From Sphingobium algorifonticola (lineage in GTDB: Bacteria; Pseudomonadota; Alphaproteobacteria; Sphingomonadales; Sphingomonadaceae): 64,000 nucleotides of DNA. The notes below the pieces were generated by a model, which did not search any database, had not been told where the DNA came from, and saw only the letters and a program-made list of their open reading frames with translations. A program made the position numbers and the translations under genes. Position 1 is the first letter of the stretch. Each line of letters opens with the position of its first letter. Positions 52,640-61,538 of this stretch are shown one piece after another. The stretch is taken from NCBI RefSeq assembly GCF_004005485.1, contig NZ_RZUL01000002.1, positions 1 to 64,000 of the forward strand. Direction: 5' to 3'.

Positions 52640-53590
52640 TCAGTCGTCCTTCTGCTTGCCATCGTCACCCTCCGGCAACAACGGCATTAACTTAGCAAGC
52701 CGCGAGATGAGCTCAGTAAGATGCCACTGGCTCGTAATCTTCGTATTGATCGTAACACTATCAAAGTCGAACACTGGCTTAAGGTCGTTAGTCGATGTGG
52801 CGACCTTCGCTTGCTCAAGAGGAAGGGTCGGCGGTTTGCGATCCTGACCATCCGGATGGTCAACGATTTTTACTTGTTCCATAGAATATCCCGTCTCGGT
52901 TCCCTCGACAAAGAACCAAGCGCCATCGGGCGTGGTGGCTCGTACGCGAACTGGTTTCGCGAACTGAAGCTGCCCTCCCACCTCGACTTCCACAAAATCA
53001 CCTACGCTTGGTTTGGGCGTATCTACCATGTCTGGCTTACGCTGTGAACCGTTCTCGTCGGGCTTTTGCGTCGGCTTATCCATCCCGGCATACATAAATG
53101 ACGAAATGAAGTTGGCCACTGCGGCTTCAGCCCCCTGCTGATTGAAGCCCTTCTCGGATACCAGCCAATATTCCATTACCGTCTTGTCGGGGAGGATGGG
53201 GCCATATGTGTCATAGAGCTCCGCGAAAACAGGCGGCTCAATCACAGCTTGCGCCATCGCTCGCTCACGATCAGGTGACCCCGGACGCTTGTCTAGCGCA
53301 ATCCTGCGAGCCAAATCTGTTAGCTGGACTCGCCTGTCGGTCCCTTTCCCAACGTATTCCACTAGTCCGTATGAATTTAGCGCGGCCATCGTCTGTCGAG
53401 CACCACTGCTCTTTGGAGCGTAATTCCACAGCTTGTAAAAGGTTTCAGGAGAGAGTTTCGTTCTCTCCGCACCTTTTGCGGTGATCTCGAAGACCCGATC
53501 GAGCGCTCTCTGCAAATCTATGAAGGGGTAGCTTGGCCCCCTGCCAACGGTGAGCTTTAGATCGTCACCAGCGTCGATATCATCAGCCAT
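52640..53590 (-). CDS. Winged-helix domain protein of unknown function
   Basis: 316 aa. The N-terminal third (SYPFIDLQRALDRVFEITAKG, KLWNYAPKSSGARQTMAALNSYGLVEYVGKGTDRRVQLTDLARRI) looks like a winged-helix fold. A helical part with PPVFAELYDTYGPILPDKTVMEYWLV and a linker follow, then a small beta domain (VEVEVGGQLQFAKPVRVRATTPDGAWFFVEG) and a C-terminal ITSQWHLTELISRLAKLMPLLP. Similar-looking uncharacterised proteins occur near mobile DNA in other genomes. The ATG at 53590 has AGGG 8 bases before it. Autoregulation via the palindrome upstream is plausible. Confidence 0.65.
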   Translation of the reverse strand: MADDIDAGDDLKLTVGRGPSYPFIDLQRALDRVFEITAKGAERTKLSPETFYKLWNYAPKSSGARQTMAALNSYGLVEYVGKGTDRRVQLTDLARRIALDKRPGSPDRERAMAQAVIEPPVFAELYDTYGPILPDKTVMEYWLVSEKGFNQQGAEAAVANFISSFMYAGMDKPTQKPDENGSQRKPDMVDTPKPSVGDFVEVEVGGQLQFAKPVRVRATTPDGAWFFVEGTETGYSMEQVKIVDHPDGQDRKPPTLPLEQAKVATSTNDLKPVFDFDSVTINTKITSQWHLTELISRLAKLMPLLPEGDDGKQKDD

Positions 53591-53628
53591 CACATAACCC
53601 TCTCAAGTGTCGATGGATACAATAAGCC

Positions 53629-53654
53629 TTTTTCTAGTAATATGTCTAGAAAAA
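53629..53654. promoter_or_regulatory. Palindrome upstream of the winged-helix gene
   Basis: TTTTTCTAG (53629-53637) and CTAGAAAAA (53646-53654) are perfect reverse complements around TAATATGT. It lies 39-64 bp before the start codon, where an operator or promoter would be. With AAGGG/CCCTT-like flanks it could also form a hairpin. Confidence 0.5.
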
Positions 53655-53940
53655 AGCCCTTCATGCCTTTTTTGGGCTCTTCGGCAAATTATGCCTCTTG
53701 CCACATGCTTGGTAGGTCGTTAAGCAATACGACGTCGGACTGAACGAAAGCCGACCCGGAGATCGTGTTTGATGTGATAGTGGAACGGACACCGCGACCA
53801 ACGAAAGGCCGCCAGAAACGGAAAAGGCCGGAGCAAAGCCCCGGCCATCCGTAGTTTCAACGGGCGCTAAGCGCTGCGTTTCCACCGCTGTGACAAGCAA
53901 GGAATCGCACGGTTAGCGCCCAAATTCAAGGAAAAAGCAA
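53655..53940. other. Non-coding part of the island
   Basis: About 285 bp between the winged-helix gene and the IS1595 genes. A 79-codon minus-strand frame (53661-53900) runs through the terminator and has no ribosome site, so it is not accepted. It holds the transposase-operon terminator. No IS end could be identified here with confidence. Confidence 0.3.
53822..53846 (-). terminator. Intrinsic terminator of the IS1595 operon
   Basis: On the minus strand GGCCGGGGC-TTT-GCTCCGGCC (53846-53826, one G-U pair) is followed by TTTTC. It lies 182 bases after the stop of the small passenger gene. Confidence 0.7.
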
Positions 53941-54018
53941 ATGCGCTTCATCCAGGGATATTACCGCATCAGGCGCTGTCGCGTCGAACGTGTGCGGTGC
54001 TATTATCGCCGCCGTTAA
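53941..54018 (+). CDS. Arginine-rich 25-aa micro-ORF
   Basis: ATG at 53941 with AAGGA 8-9 bases upstream and TAA at 54016-54018. It would encode a 25-residue peptide, MRFIQGYYRIRRCRVERVRC then YYRRR, with ten Arg, two Cys and four Tyr. It points away from the transposase and overlaps nothing. The ribosome site and unusual composition are suggestive, but the ORF is very short. Confidence 0.35.
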   Translation: MRFIQGYYRIRRCRVERVRCYYRRR

Positions 54019-54027
54019 TCCAGAGGA

Positions 54028-54204
54028 TTAGTCACCGCCCTTAGTGGGCTTTTCATCAACACCTAGGGATCGCTTCTGCGGTCCCTTTTTTTGTCTCAGC
54101 TTCACGTTGTCCGGCAACTCGTCGGGATCGACGCCTATGAACCTTTCGAGCGCTTCGGCGAGCGGCATGTCCAGCCCAAGGGGCTTCTCTCGCTTGCCGC
54201 TCAT
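54028..54204 (-). CDS. Small passenger protein of the IS1595 element
   Basis: 58 aa, charged, from the ATG at 54204: MSGKREKPLGLDMPLAEALERF then IGVDPDELPDN and a Lys-rich tail. The start overlaps the transposase stop by ATGA, so translation is coupled. Similar small proteins with a D-M-x-x-x-E-A-L-x-R-F core occur beside mobile genes elsewhere. Function unknown; perhaps DNA binding or regulation of transposition. Confidence 0.65.
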   Translation of the reverse strand: MSGKREKPLGLDMPLAEALERFIGVDPDELPDNVKLRQKKGPQKRSLGVDEKPTKGGD

Positions 54205-55175
54205 GCCTTCAAAGCCTTGTAGGTGAGGCGTCCGGCGGTCTGCGCGAGAAGGGCGTTCACGCGGTCGCCTTCGCCCATGCTGCGGAGATTGAAGCGCCAT
54301 GTCATCTCGCCAAGGTAGGCGTTCAGGTGCTTGGGCGAAAGGAAATGGTGAGTGCCGATGATTTGACGCTTGAACAACGCCCAAACACTCTCAATCCCGT
54401 TAGTGTGCAGGATATAGTGGCGCACATACTCGCCAGCGCTGTGGTTTACGCGGTGGTGATTGTAGGCGTCGGACAGGCCGACGAACGCGCCATGCTCATC
54501 GGTCATCAGGTTAGCGCCCGACTTCACATTGTCACGGATGACGGTCTGGACGGCCTTGGCGCTCAGGTTCGGCGTGGTGCCGGTGCGCAATTCGCCGTCG
54601 CGTTCCAACATACCAAGAACGGCAACCTTACCTTTGCCACCTTGTTTGCCGCCGGTGCGCTGATGAGCGTGCTTATTCTTCTCTTTGCCGCCGATGAAAG
54701 TTTCGTCGGCTTCTACAATGCCGTCCAGCGGGCGGTTGAAAGACTGGGTTTTGATCGCATAGCGCAAGCGGTGGGTCATGAACCAAGCCGTCTTTTGCGT
54801 AACGCCGATATCCTTGGCGAGTTGGGTGCTGGCGATGCCTTTCTTGTGCGATGTGATAAGCCAGATCGCCAGCATCCACGAGCGCAGCGGGATTTTGCTG
54901 TCTTCAAAGATCGTGCCGACCTTTATGGAGAAGCGCTTGCGGCAGGCATAGCACTTGTAGGTGTTGGTCGGAGTTTTAACCTGATTTTCGCCAGCGCCAA
55001 CAACGCGATTCATGCGCCCAATACGGTTGGCGTCCGCATTTTTGCAGAGCGGACAAAAAGCACCGTTTTTCCAGCGGATCGCCGTAAAATGGTCGATCGC
55101 GGCCTGTTCGTCGGGGATTACGGCCATCATCTGAAGGATGGTGTCAAACTGCTGAATGGCGGGTTTCTTGCTCAT
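54201..55175 (-). CDS. IS1595-family (ISXO2-like) transposase
   Basis: 324 aa. N-terminal zinc ribbon CPLC...CYAC (about residues 41-77) with KRFSIKVGTIFEDSKIPLRSWMLAIWLI, then the DDE-type core: GIVEADETFIGGKEK (first Asp), MTDEHGAFVGL (second Asp) and HTNGIESVWALFKRQIIGTHHFLSPKHLNAYLGEMTWRFNLR (Glu/Asn-region). Frame intact. It leads a two-gene operon with the small passenger gene. The terminal repeats were not found by eye, so the element borders are open. Confidence 0.93.
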   Translation of the reverse strand: MSKKPAIQQFDTILQMMAVIPDEQAAIDHFTAIRWKNGAFCPLCKNADANRIGRMNRVVGAGENQVKTPTNTYKCYACRKRFSIKVGTIFEDSKIPLRSWMLAIWLITSHKKGIASTQLAKDIGVTQKTAWFMTHRLRYAIKTQSFNRPLDGIVEADETFIGGKEKNKHAHQRTGGKQGGKGKVAVLGMLERDGELRTGTTPNLSAKAVQTVIRDNVKSGANLMTDEHGAFVGLSDAYNHHRVNHSAGEYVRHYILHTNGIESVWALFKRQIIGTHHFLSPKHLNAYLGEMTWRFNLRSMGEGDRVNALLAQTAGRLTYKALKA

Positions 55176-55222
55176 GCAGCCTGATTAGCACGCTCCCCGC
55201 CTTGGGTCAAGCATGTATATAA

Positions 55223-55426
55223 GTCCCTTTGAGTGGCCCTTTAAGTGTTAAAGAGGCTATGTTTGTAAGTGGCCTGTCTTATCGCGGATTCTACGGTACG
55301 CTGGGGCGCTTGATTGATGGCGGAATGATCGAAGTCCAAAAGGACGCACGAGATGGACGAGTGCGGCGCGTATCCCTTACCCCGGCGCTGCGTGCGGTCG
55401 AACAAATCAAGCCAATATATGGTTAG
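55223..55426 (+). pseudogene. 5'-truncated MarR-like winged-helix fragment
   Basis: The open frame encodes PLSGPLSVKEAMFVSGLSYRGF then YGTLGRLIDGG and DGRVRRVSLTPALRAVEQI, that is the recognition helices and wing of a MarR-type domain but no N-terminal dimerisation helix. In-frame TAA at 55220-55222 cuts it off. Translation could begin at the TTG (55229) or the ATG (55259, AAAGAGG upstream). The IS1595 element ends just upstream, so truncation by that insertion is likely. Confidence 0.5.
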
Positions 55427-55548
55427 TTCCATTTACTGCTACGGCCAGATCAATCCTGTCGCGTTTCTGGCGCCAATACAATAATCTATCGGGTCTTAAT
55501 CTATCCCGCTAGTGCTTTCCCCGACCCTTTTGAAAGCATTTGCCGGGA

Positions 55549-55580
55549 GCCGCTGCGGCGCCGACTTTCGCCGCAGCGGC
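55549..55580. other. Perfect 12-bp stem-loop
   Basis: GCCGCTGCGGCG (55549-55560) and CGCCGCAGCGGC (55569-55580) are exact reverse complements around CCGACTTT. It lies 83 bases beyond the stop of the lmo0937-type gene and could be its terminator, though no U-run follows. It may mark the island edge. Confidence 0.5.
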
Positions 55581-55662
55581 ACTATATCCAGCACTGTCAA
55601 CCGGAATCCTATCCAAGTTGGTCACTAACACGGGCCATCCATGCGGGGTTGCCCGGTGCATG

Positions 55663-55809
55663 TCACAGCCCGCGACGGCCGGTGAAAAGCTGGTAGAGGC
55701 CAACGATCACGGCCAGCACCAGCAGGATGTGGATGATGCCACCGGCAATGTGAAAGGCAAAGCCCAGCGCCCACAGGATCAACAGGATGAGTGCGATCGT
55801 CCAGATCAT
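55663..55809 (-). CDS. Lmo0937-family small membrane protein
   Basis: 48 aa, nearly all hydrophobic: MIWTIALILLILWALGFAF, then HIAGGIIHILLVLAVIVGLY and a basic tail FTGRRGL. This matches the lmo0937 family of short two-helix stress-associated membrane proteins. AAGGA lies 8 bases before the ATG. Single gene; longer upstream frame to 55896 is rejected. Confidence 0.8.
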   Translation of the reverse strand: MIWTIALILLILWALGFAFHIAGGIIHILLVLAVIVGLYQLFTGRRGL

Positions 55810-56052
55810 GGCGATGTTCCTTCGATGCTGCGGGCAATGATCGCCGACAGTCGAAACAGAAACACGTGCGGAACATGATCGTTCCGGCGGCGACATGGGA
55901 ATGTGCTCCCAGATGTGGTTCCCCGGCGACGGCCAAGGCTCAGGGCGATGCAGTGCAGCCTCTGCGGCCCTCGACCCCGGCTTTCAGCCTTCGGCTGAGT
56001 TTATCCTGAACACCTGCCTTGCAGGCCGTCGAGGGGCCGGGGCGCAGCGACT

Positions 56053-56598
56053 TTACTTCGGGGACAGCACCATCAGCATCTGGCGGCCTTCCATGCGGGG
56101 ATAGGCTTCGACCTTGGCGATTTCCGCGACATTTTCGGCAACCCGCTGCAACAGGGCCATGCCGAGTTGCTGATGCGACAGTTCGCGACCGCGAAAGCGC
56201 AGGGTGATCTTCACCTTGTCGCCTTCTTCAATGAAGCTGTGGACCTTCTTCATCTTCGTATCATAATCATGATCGTCGATGTTGGGACGCATCTTGATCT
56301 CCTTGATCTCCTGCGTCTTCTGGGTCTTGCGGGCGATATTCGCCTTTTTCTGCGCCTCATATTTATATTTGCCGATGTCGAGGAACTTGCAGACCGGCGG
56401 ATCGGCATTGGGGGAGACTTCGACCAGGTCCAGGCCCACTTCGGCGGCCTGTTCGATCGCTTCCTGCGTAAACATCACGCCCAGATTTTCGCCCTCGTCA
56501 TCGATCACGCGCACCTTGGGCACTGTGATGAACTCGTTGTAGCGGGGGCCGGATTTCGGCATTGGCGCCAGCGGGCGGCGCATCATCGGGGGACGTAT
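56053..56598 (-). CDS. infC: Translation initiation factor IF-3, probable AUA start
   Basis: 181 aa. IF-3 binds the 30S subunit and checks the start codon. Motifs: [86 protein letters not shown] and a C-terminal MVLSPK. The start is placed on ATA at 56598-56596: AGGAG (56611-56607) is 8 bases before it, while the first ATG (56586) is 20 bases from the same site. E. coli infC uses AUU for self-control by IF-3; a rare start fits that pattern. Downstream of thrS, as in many bacteria, with a terminator between. Confidence 0.88.
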   Translation of the reverse strand: MRPPMMRRPLAPMPKSGPRYNEFITVPKVRVIDDEGENLGVMFTQEAIEQAAEVGLDLVEVSPNADPPVCKFLDIGKYKYEAQKKANIARKTQKTQEIKEIKMRPNIDDHDYDTKMKKVHSFIEEGDKVKITLRFRGRELSHQQLGMALLQRVAENVAEIAKVEAYPRMEGRQMLMVLSPK

Positions 56599-56655
56599 AG
56601 CAGACTCTCCTGTAGTCGTTGACAAAAAGGCTCATAGCGCCTTTCGACGAAGCCG

Positions 56656-56697
56656 AAAAGGCCGCATGTCCTCCGTGGATACGAAGGACAGCGGCCT
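56656..56697 (-). terminator. Hairpin between thrS and infC
   Basis: On the minus strand AGGCCGC-TGTCCT (56697-56685) pairs with AGGACA-T-GCGGCCT (56672-56659), followed by TTTT. It starts 15 bases after the thrS stop, within the infC upstream region, and may set infC apart from thrS. Confidence 0.7.
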
Positions 56698-56711
56698 GTG
56701 GCTTCAGCGCC

Positions 56712-58721
56712 TCACTGCATATCGGGCGGCGTCGCCTCTTTTGCAAGGGTGGCCACGACTTCGTCGAGCGTCAGCACGGCCTGCGCCTGCTCGCCCAGGG
56801 TGCGCAGGGCGACGGTGCCTTCCTCCGCCTCGCGCTTGCCGACGACCAGCAGCTTGGGCACCTTGGCCAGGCTGTGTTCGCGCACCTTATAGTTGATTTT
56901 CTCGTTGCGCAGGTCGAGTTCGGCGCGGATGCCCGCGGCGCGCAGCCGCTCCACCACGGCGCGCGCATAATCGTCCGCCTCGGACACGATGGTCGCGACC
57001 ACAGCCTGCACCGGCGCCAGCCACAGCGGGAAGCGCCCGGCATGATGCTCGATCAATATGCCGATAAACCGCTCGAACGTGCCCAAAATCGCGCGGTGGA
57101 GCATGATCGGGCGATGCCGCTCGCCATCCTCGCCAACATAGCTGGCATCGAGCCGCTCGGGCAGCACCGTGTCGGTCTGGAGCGTGCCGCATTGCCATGT
57201 CCGCCCGATCGCATCGGTCAGGTGAAACTCCAGCTTCGGGGCATAGAAGGCCCCTTCGCCGTCCAGTTCCTCCCAGCCATATTCAGGCGTCGCGCGCCCC
57301 GCCTGCGCCACGGCATCGCGCAGCGACTGTTCGGACCAGTCCCACATTTCGTCGGAGCCGAAGCGTTTTTCCGGGCGCAGCGCGAGCTTGATCGCATACT
57401 GTTCGAAGCCCAGATCCTTGTATATGCCGTCGAGCAGATCGCAGAAGGCCTTCACCTCATCGACGAGCTGGTCGGCGCGGCAGAAGATATGCGCGTCGTC
57501 CTGCGTGAACTGGCGTACGCGCATGATGCCGTGCAGCGCGCCATGCGCCTCGTTGCGATGGCAGCAGCCGAACTCGGCAAGGCGCAGCGGCAGATCGCGA
57601 TAGCTCTTGATCCCCTGGCGGAATATGAGGACATGCGCGGGGCAATTCATGGGCTTCAACGCCATCATGTCCGCCTCGCCCGACAGCACCGGGCCGTCAT
57701 CGTCGGTATTGGGCACTTCGTCGGGCACGACGAACATGTTCTCGCGATATTTGCCCCAGTGGCCGGACTGCTCCCACTGGCGCGCGTCCATCAATTGCGG
57801 CGTTTTGACTTCGCGATAGCCCGCCGCATCCAGCTTGCGGCGCATATAGGCTTCCAGCGCGCGCCAGACGATATAGCCCTTGGGGTGCCAGAAGACCGAG
57901 CCTTGGGCTTCGGGCTGAAGGTGGAACAGGTCCATTTCCTGCGCCAGCCTGCGATGGTCGCGCTTCGCCGCTTCCTCCAGCCGCGTCAGATGCGCGTCGA
58001 GCTGCTTCTTGTTCAGCCAGCCGGTGCCGTAGATGCGGCTGAGCATCGCATTCTTCTGATCCCCGCGCCAATAGGCCCCCGACACCCGCGTCAGCTTGAA
58101 AGCCTGCGGATCGACCTTGCCGGTGGAGGCGAGATGCGGGCCGCGGCACATGTCATACCAGGAGCCGGGCTGGTTTTCCGGCCCCGAATGATAGACTGTC
58201 AGCGGCTCGTCGCCCGCCAATTCGGCCGCCCATTCCGCCTTGAACGTCTCGCCCGCCGCCCGCCACTGCGCGATCAGCGTTTCGCGATCGACTTCCTTGC
58301 GGATCAGTGGCTTGTCGGCGGCGATGATACGGCGCATTTCCGCCTCGATCGCGGGCAGATCCTCGTCGGTGAAGGGGCGATCTTTAGGCGCGAAATCATA
58401 ATAGAAGCCATCGTCCGTCGATGGGCCAAAGGTAATCTGCGTACCCGGAAACAGGCTCTGCACCGCTTCGGCCAGGATATGCGCATAATCATGCCGCACC
58501 AGTTCCAGCGCGTCGGCTTCGTCGCGCACGGTGATGAGCGCGAGTTGCGCATCGGCTTCGAGCGGGCGATGGAGATCGCGCACTTCGCCATCGACTTTCG
58601 CCGCCAGCGCCGCCTTGGCCAGCCCCGGCCCGATCGCCGCCGCGATCTCCGCCGGGGTCGTGCCGGGCGCCACTTCGCGCACGGAACCATCGGGCAGGCT
58701 GATCTTGAGAAGCTGTGTCAT
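56712..58721 (-). CDS. thrS: Threonine-tRNA ligase
   Basis: 669 aa class II synthetase. It has the TGS domain ([27 protein letters not shown]), the editing domain with [17 protein letters not shown] and [17 protein letters not shown], motif 1 region, motif 2 with [30 protein letters not shown], zinc-site Cys in [13 protein letters not shown], motif 3 in [21 protein letters not shown], and a C-terminal anticodon domain. The ATG at 58721 is the family start; the long upstream frame is antisense to yjgN. Followed by infC. Confidence 0.96.
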   Translation of the reverse strand: MTQLLKISLPDGSVREVAPGTTPAEIAAAIGPGLAKAALAAKVDGEVRDLHRPLEADAQLALITVRDEADALELVRHDYAHILAEAVQSLFPGTQITFGPSTDDGFYYDFAPKDRPFTDEDLPAIEAEMRRIIAADKPLIRKEVDRETLIAQWRAAGETFKAEWAAELAGDEPLTVYHSGPENQPGSWYDMCRGPHLASTGKVDPQAFKLTRVSGAYWRGDQKNAMLSRIYGTGWLNKKQLDAHLTRLEEAAKRDHRRLAQEMDLFHLQPEAQGSVFWHPKGYIVWRALEAYMRRKLDAAGYREVKTPQLMDARQWEQSGHWGKYRENMFVVPDEVPNTDDDGPVLSGEADMMALKPMNCPAHVLIFRQGIKSYRDLPLRLAEFGCCHRNEAHGALHGIMRVRQFTQDDAHIFCRADQLVDEVKAFCDLLDGIYKDLGFEQYAIKLALRPEKRFGSDEMWDWSEQSLRDAVAQAGRATPEYGWEELDGEGAFYAPKLEFHLTDAIGRTWQCGTLQTDTVLPERLDASYVGEDGERHRPIMLHRAILGTFERFIGILIEHHAGRFPLWLAPVQAVVATIVSEADDYARAVVERLRAAGIRAELDLRNEKINYKVREHSLAKVPKLLVVGKREAEEGTVALRTLGEQAQAVLTLDEVVATLAKEATPPDMQ

Positions 58722-58871
58722 GGGAAGGGCAAAGCCTTTGTTTTCGGGATTTTTAGACGGTTTGCATGTGTCCAGCAGGTGCCGGGAAGTCAAGGGCTGG
58801 ATCACGCAACGGCTTGACAGGTCGCAGCGGCGCGGCTTGGTTGGCGACGGGGAATATCGGGGGGATTTTAC

Positions 58872-59951
58872 TTGGATAACGAACAGCATAGCGCCTTCGT
58901 GTTTCACGGAAGCTGGCGGGATTTCGCGCCGATCGCCTTTACCAACCTGCTGCTGACGATCGTAACGCTGGGCATCTATCGCTTCTGGGCAACCACGCGG
59001 GAGCGAAGGTATCTGTGGGCGCAGACGCAGTTCATCGACGACCGGCTGGAATGGACGGGCACGGGGAAGGAATTGTTCATCGGCTTTCTGCTGGTGCTGG
59101 GGCTGTTCGGTATTCCTTTCATTTTCATCCAGTTCGGTGCGCAGGCGCTGGTGTTTCAAGGCTACCCTGGCATCGCCGCGATCCTGACGCTGATAGCGGT
59201 CGTGGTGATTTTCTACCTCGTCGGCCTCGCGCGTTATCGGGCGCTGCGTTATCGACTGAGCCGGACCTACTGGCATGGCATTCGAGGCGGCAGCGACAAT
59301 CCGGGCTGGGGCTATGGCCTGTCCTATATGTGGAAGACGTTCGTCAGCTACTTGCCTTTTGGCCTGCTTATCCCATGGGCGATGATGTCGCTGTGGAATC
59401 AGCGGTGGAACGCGATGAGTTTTGGCCCTTACGCTTTCTCGTCCACCGGCAGCGCAAGCGCGACCTTCAAACGTTTCCTGCTGTTTTATCTGACGCCGAT
59501 ATTGTTCGTGCTGGCGGGCGTGGCGGTCGCTAGTGTGACGGGGATGAACATGGGTGGGGTTTTTGTGGAATCCAGCCTCCCGCCGGTACTCCAGATCATA
59601 GTCTTTTTCGTCATCGTACTGGGTGTCTATGTGCTGCTCGGCATGATCGCGCTGGCCTATTATGCAGCCTTCCTGCGCGAGGCGATCGGCAAGCTGACGC
59701 TGGAGGGGCTGTCCTTCAGGTTCGAGGCGGGTACCGACGAATGGTTGAAACTGATTTTCGGCGACATCGCGCTGGTGATGCTCACGCTCGGCATCGGCAC
59801 CATCTTCCTCTCCTATCGCCACTGGGCCTTTTTCATCCGCCATATGGAGGCGACGGGAGAGATTGATTTCAACCAGCTTACCCAGTCGACCACGCGCAAG
59901 CCCGGGCAGGGCGAAGGGCTGCTTGACGCCTTCGATGTCGGCGCGATCTGA
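58872..59951 (+). CDS. YjgN-family membrane protein (DUF898)
   Basis: 359 aa with about six membrane helices. The start [44 protein letters not shown] repeats later as [44 protein letters not shown], an internal duplication typical of DUF898. Start is TTG at 58872 with a GGGGGG run upstream. Function unknown. Its end overlaps the M48 gene by 17 bp, a pairing seen in other proteobacteria. Divergent from thrS. Confidence 0.88.
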   Translation: MDNEQHSAFVFHGSWRDFAPIAFTNLLLTIVTLGIYRFWATTRERRYLWAQTQFIDDRLEWTGTGKELFIGFLLVLGLFGIPFIFIQFGAQALVFQGYPGIAAILTLIAVVVIFYLVGLARYRALRYRLSRTYWHGIRGGSDNPGWGYGLSYMWKTFVSYLPFGLLIPWAMMSLWNQRWNAMSFGPYAFSSTGSASATFKRFLLFYLTPILFVLAGVAVASVTGMNMGGVFVESSLPPVLQIIVFFVIVLGVYVLLGMIALAYYAAFLREAIGKLTLEGLSFRFEAGTDEWLKLIFGDIALVMLTLGIGTIFLSYRHWAFFIRHMEATGEIDFNQLTQSTTRKPGQGEGLLDAFDVGAI

Positions 59952-61050
59952 AGTGGCGGCCGGCGCAACCGATGCGGCGGGGCCATGGCATTATGACGGG
60001 CGCAATGCCTGCCGCTGGCATCCGCGCGTCCTATTGGCGGCTGACAGCTTCCGCCTTGTCGGGGATGACTGGGAAAGTGGCCCTTATGCGTGGAGCGACC
60101 TGATCGCGCTGGATGGCACCGGCGGCCGCTCGGTGTACGGATTGAAGGGCGAAGGCGGCTGGCGGCTGGGTTTCGACGGCCCGCCGCCGCCTGATTTTGC
60201 TGCGCATTTGCCGCTCCATGGGCGCTATGGGCGATGGATCGACCGCATCGGCCTGCCCCGTGCGGTGGCGGGCTTCGCCGTGATCGCCGCAGCCGTCATC
60301 TATGTCGGGCTGGAAGCGCCCGGCTGGGTCGCCCCGCTCGTGCCACGGGCCTGGGAGAATCGGCTGGGCGATGCGATGGTTGGCGATTTCGGCGGACGCT
60401 TCTGCCGGTCGCCGGAAGGTGTGCAGGCACTCGACGCGCTGATCGCGAAAATGGACCCGAATGCTGACGCTCGCGCCATCGAAATCGCCAATGTGCCGAT
60501 CGTCAACGCCATCGCCTTGCCAGGCGGGCGCATTATCCTGTTCGACGGGCTTATACAAAAGGCTGCGTCCGCCGATGAAGTTGCGGGCGTGCTGGGCCAG
60601 GAACTCGGCCATGTCCGCCACCGAGACACGCTGGTCGGGCTGATGCGGCAGCTGGGGTTGAGCGTCGTTCTCGGGGGCTTTTCCGGGGATGTCGGCGGCT
60701 ATGTGAATGGCCTGCTTTCGTTGAGCTATGGCCGTAGCGCGGAGGCGCGCGCGGACGCCGCTTCGATCGTTGCGATGCAGGCGGCCAATATCTCCCCTGC
60801 TGACACCGCCTCTTTCTTCGGACGAATGGCAAAGAGCGAAGAACCAGGCGGCAGGCGCACCGCGCGAGCGATGACCTGGCTTTCCTCGCATCCGCTCTCT
60901 CAATCCCGCCGGGCAATATTCGCACGCAGCGTGAAGAGGGGACAGAATTATGTCCCGGCGCTGACTGACGCACAGTGGCAGGCATTGCGGCAGATGTGCA
61001 AACGCGACCCGACCGTGAAATCCGGATGGAGCTGGGAAGACGGACTGTGA
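59935..61050 (+). CDS. M48-family peptidase with altered active site (QELGH)
   Basis: 371 aa from the ATG at 59935. A cytosolic N-terminal domain (to about 100) precedes one membrane helix ([17 protein letters not shown]) and an M48 domain: [23 protein letters not shown], then [13 protein letters not shown] where family members read HExxH, with Gln222 in place of the first zinc His, and [13 protein letters not shown] with the third-ligand Glu. The M48 fold is otherwise complete, including [13 protein letters not shown]. Either catalysis is lost or zinc binding has changed. Coupled to yjgN. Confidence 0.85.
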   Translation: MSARSEVAAGATDAAGPWHYDGRNACRWHPRVLLAADSFRLVGDDWESGPYAWSDLIALDGTGGRSVYGLKGEGGWRLGFDGPPPPDFAAHLPLHGRYGRWIDRIGLPRAVAGFAVIAAAVIYVGLEAPGWVAPLVPRAWENRLGDAMVGDFGGRFCRSPEGVQALDALIAKMDPNADARAIEIANVPIVNAIALPGGRIILFDGLIQKAASADEVAGVLGQELGHVRHRDTLVGLMRQLGLSVVLGGFSGDVGGYVNGLLSLSYGRSAEARADAASIVAMQAANISPADTASFFGRMAKSEEPGGRRTARAMTWLSSHPLSQSRRAIFARSVKRGQNYVPALTDAQWQALRQMCKRDPTVKSGWSWEDGL

Positions 61051-61093
61051 CGGCGCGTTCCCGCTGACGCCGTACCTCGGCAATTGGAAAAGG

Positions 61094-61480
61094 TTACGCC
61101 GCCTGCGCGCCCAATGTGCCGGTCAACACCCATTGTTCGGCATCGGCGGCATTGTCGAACATCATTGCCTGATCGCGCACGAGAATGCGACGGACCTGCA
61201 TCCGTGACAGGGAACTGCCGGTCACGATCGCGATCCGTTTCGATTTCAGCGGCGAATCGGTGATGAGCGCCTGAAACGCGCCGACCACGTCCTGCGCCTG
61301 CAACGCGCATCGCGTGGTATCGACCAGCAGAAGATGTTCGCCCGACTGGCAGCCCATGCCAGCCGACGCCATTTGCACGGCGCGACCGAACTGCGCCACC
61401 GTCGCGCCATCGAAAAAGCCCGACAGCGTGGCACGGATCAGCTTGTACGCAGGCTCGGTAACGATATCGAACTTGTCCAT
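61094..61480 (-). CDS. STAS/SpoIIAA-like small protein
   Basis: 128 aa alpha/beta protein: MDKFDIVTEPAYKLIRATLSGFFD, HLLLVDTTRCALQAQDVVGAFQALI, KRIAIVTGSSLSRMQVRRIL and FDNAADAEQWVL. The order and the final D-x-x-x-A-x-x-W-L fit the SpoIIAA/STAS-like domain of many alphaproteobacterial proteins. Possible role in signalling or lipid contact, not established. Single gene, convergent with the M48 gene and divergent from the hydrolase. Confidence 0.7.
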   Translation of the reverse strand: MDKFDIVTEPAYKLIRATLSGFFDGATVAQFGRAVQMASAGMGCQSGEHLLLVDTTRCALQAQDVVGAFQALITDSPLKSKRIAIVTGSSLSRMQVRRILVRDQAMMFDNAADAEQWVLTGTLGAQAA

Positions 61481-61538
61481 GGCGGCCTCCCGGCATCGAA
61501 CTACTGTACGGTCTTTGATTTTCGGTTAAGGCGACGCC

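Noticed and set aside
53661..53900. 79-codon minus-strand frame in the island
   Set aside because: It runs through the IS1595 terminator, has no ribosome site, and its composition is Ser/Thr-rich without structure.
56619..58817. 732-codon plus-strand frame
   Set aside because: Antisense to thrS, no ribosome site, no motif; the minus strand encodes a full threonyl-tRNA synthetase.
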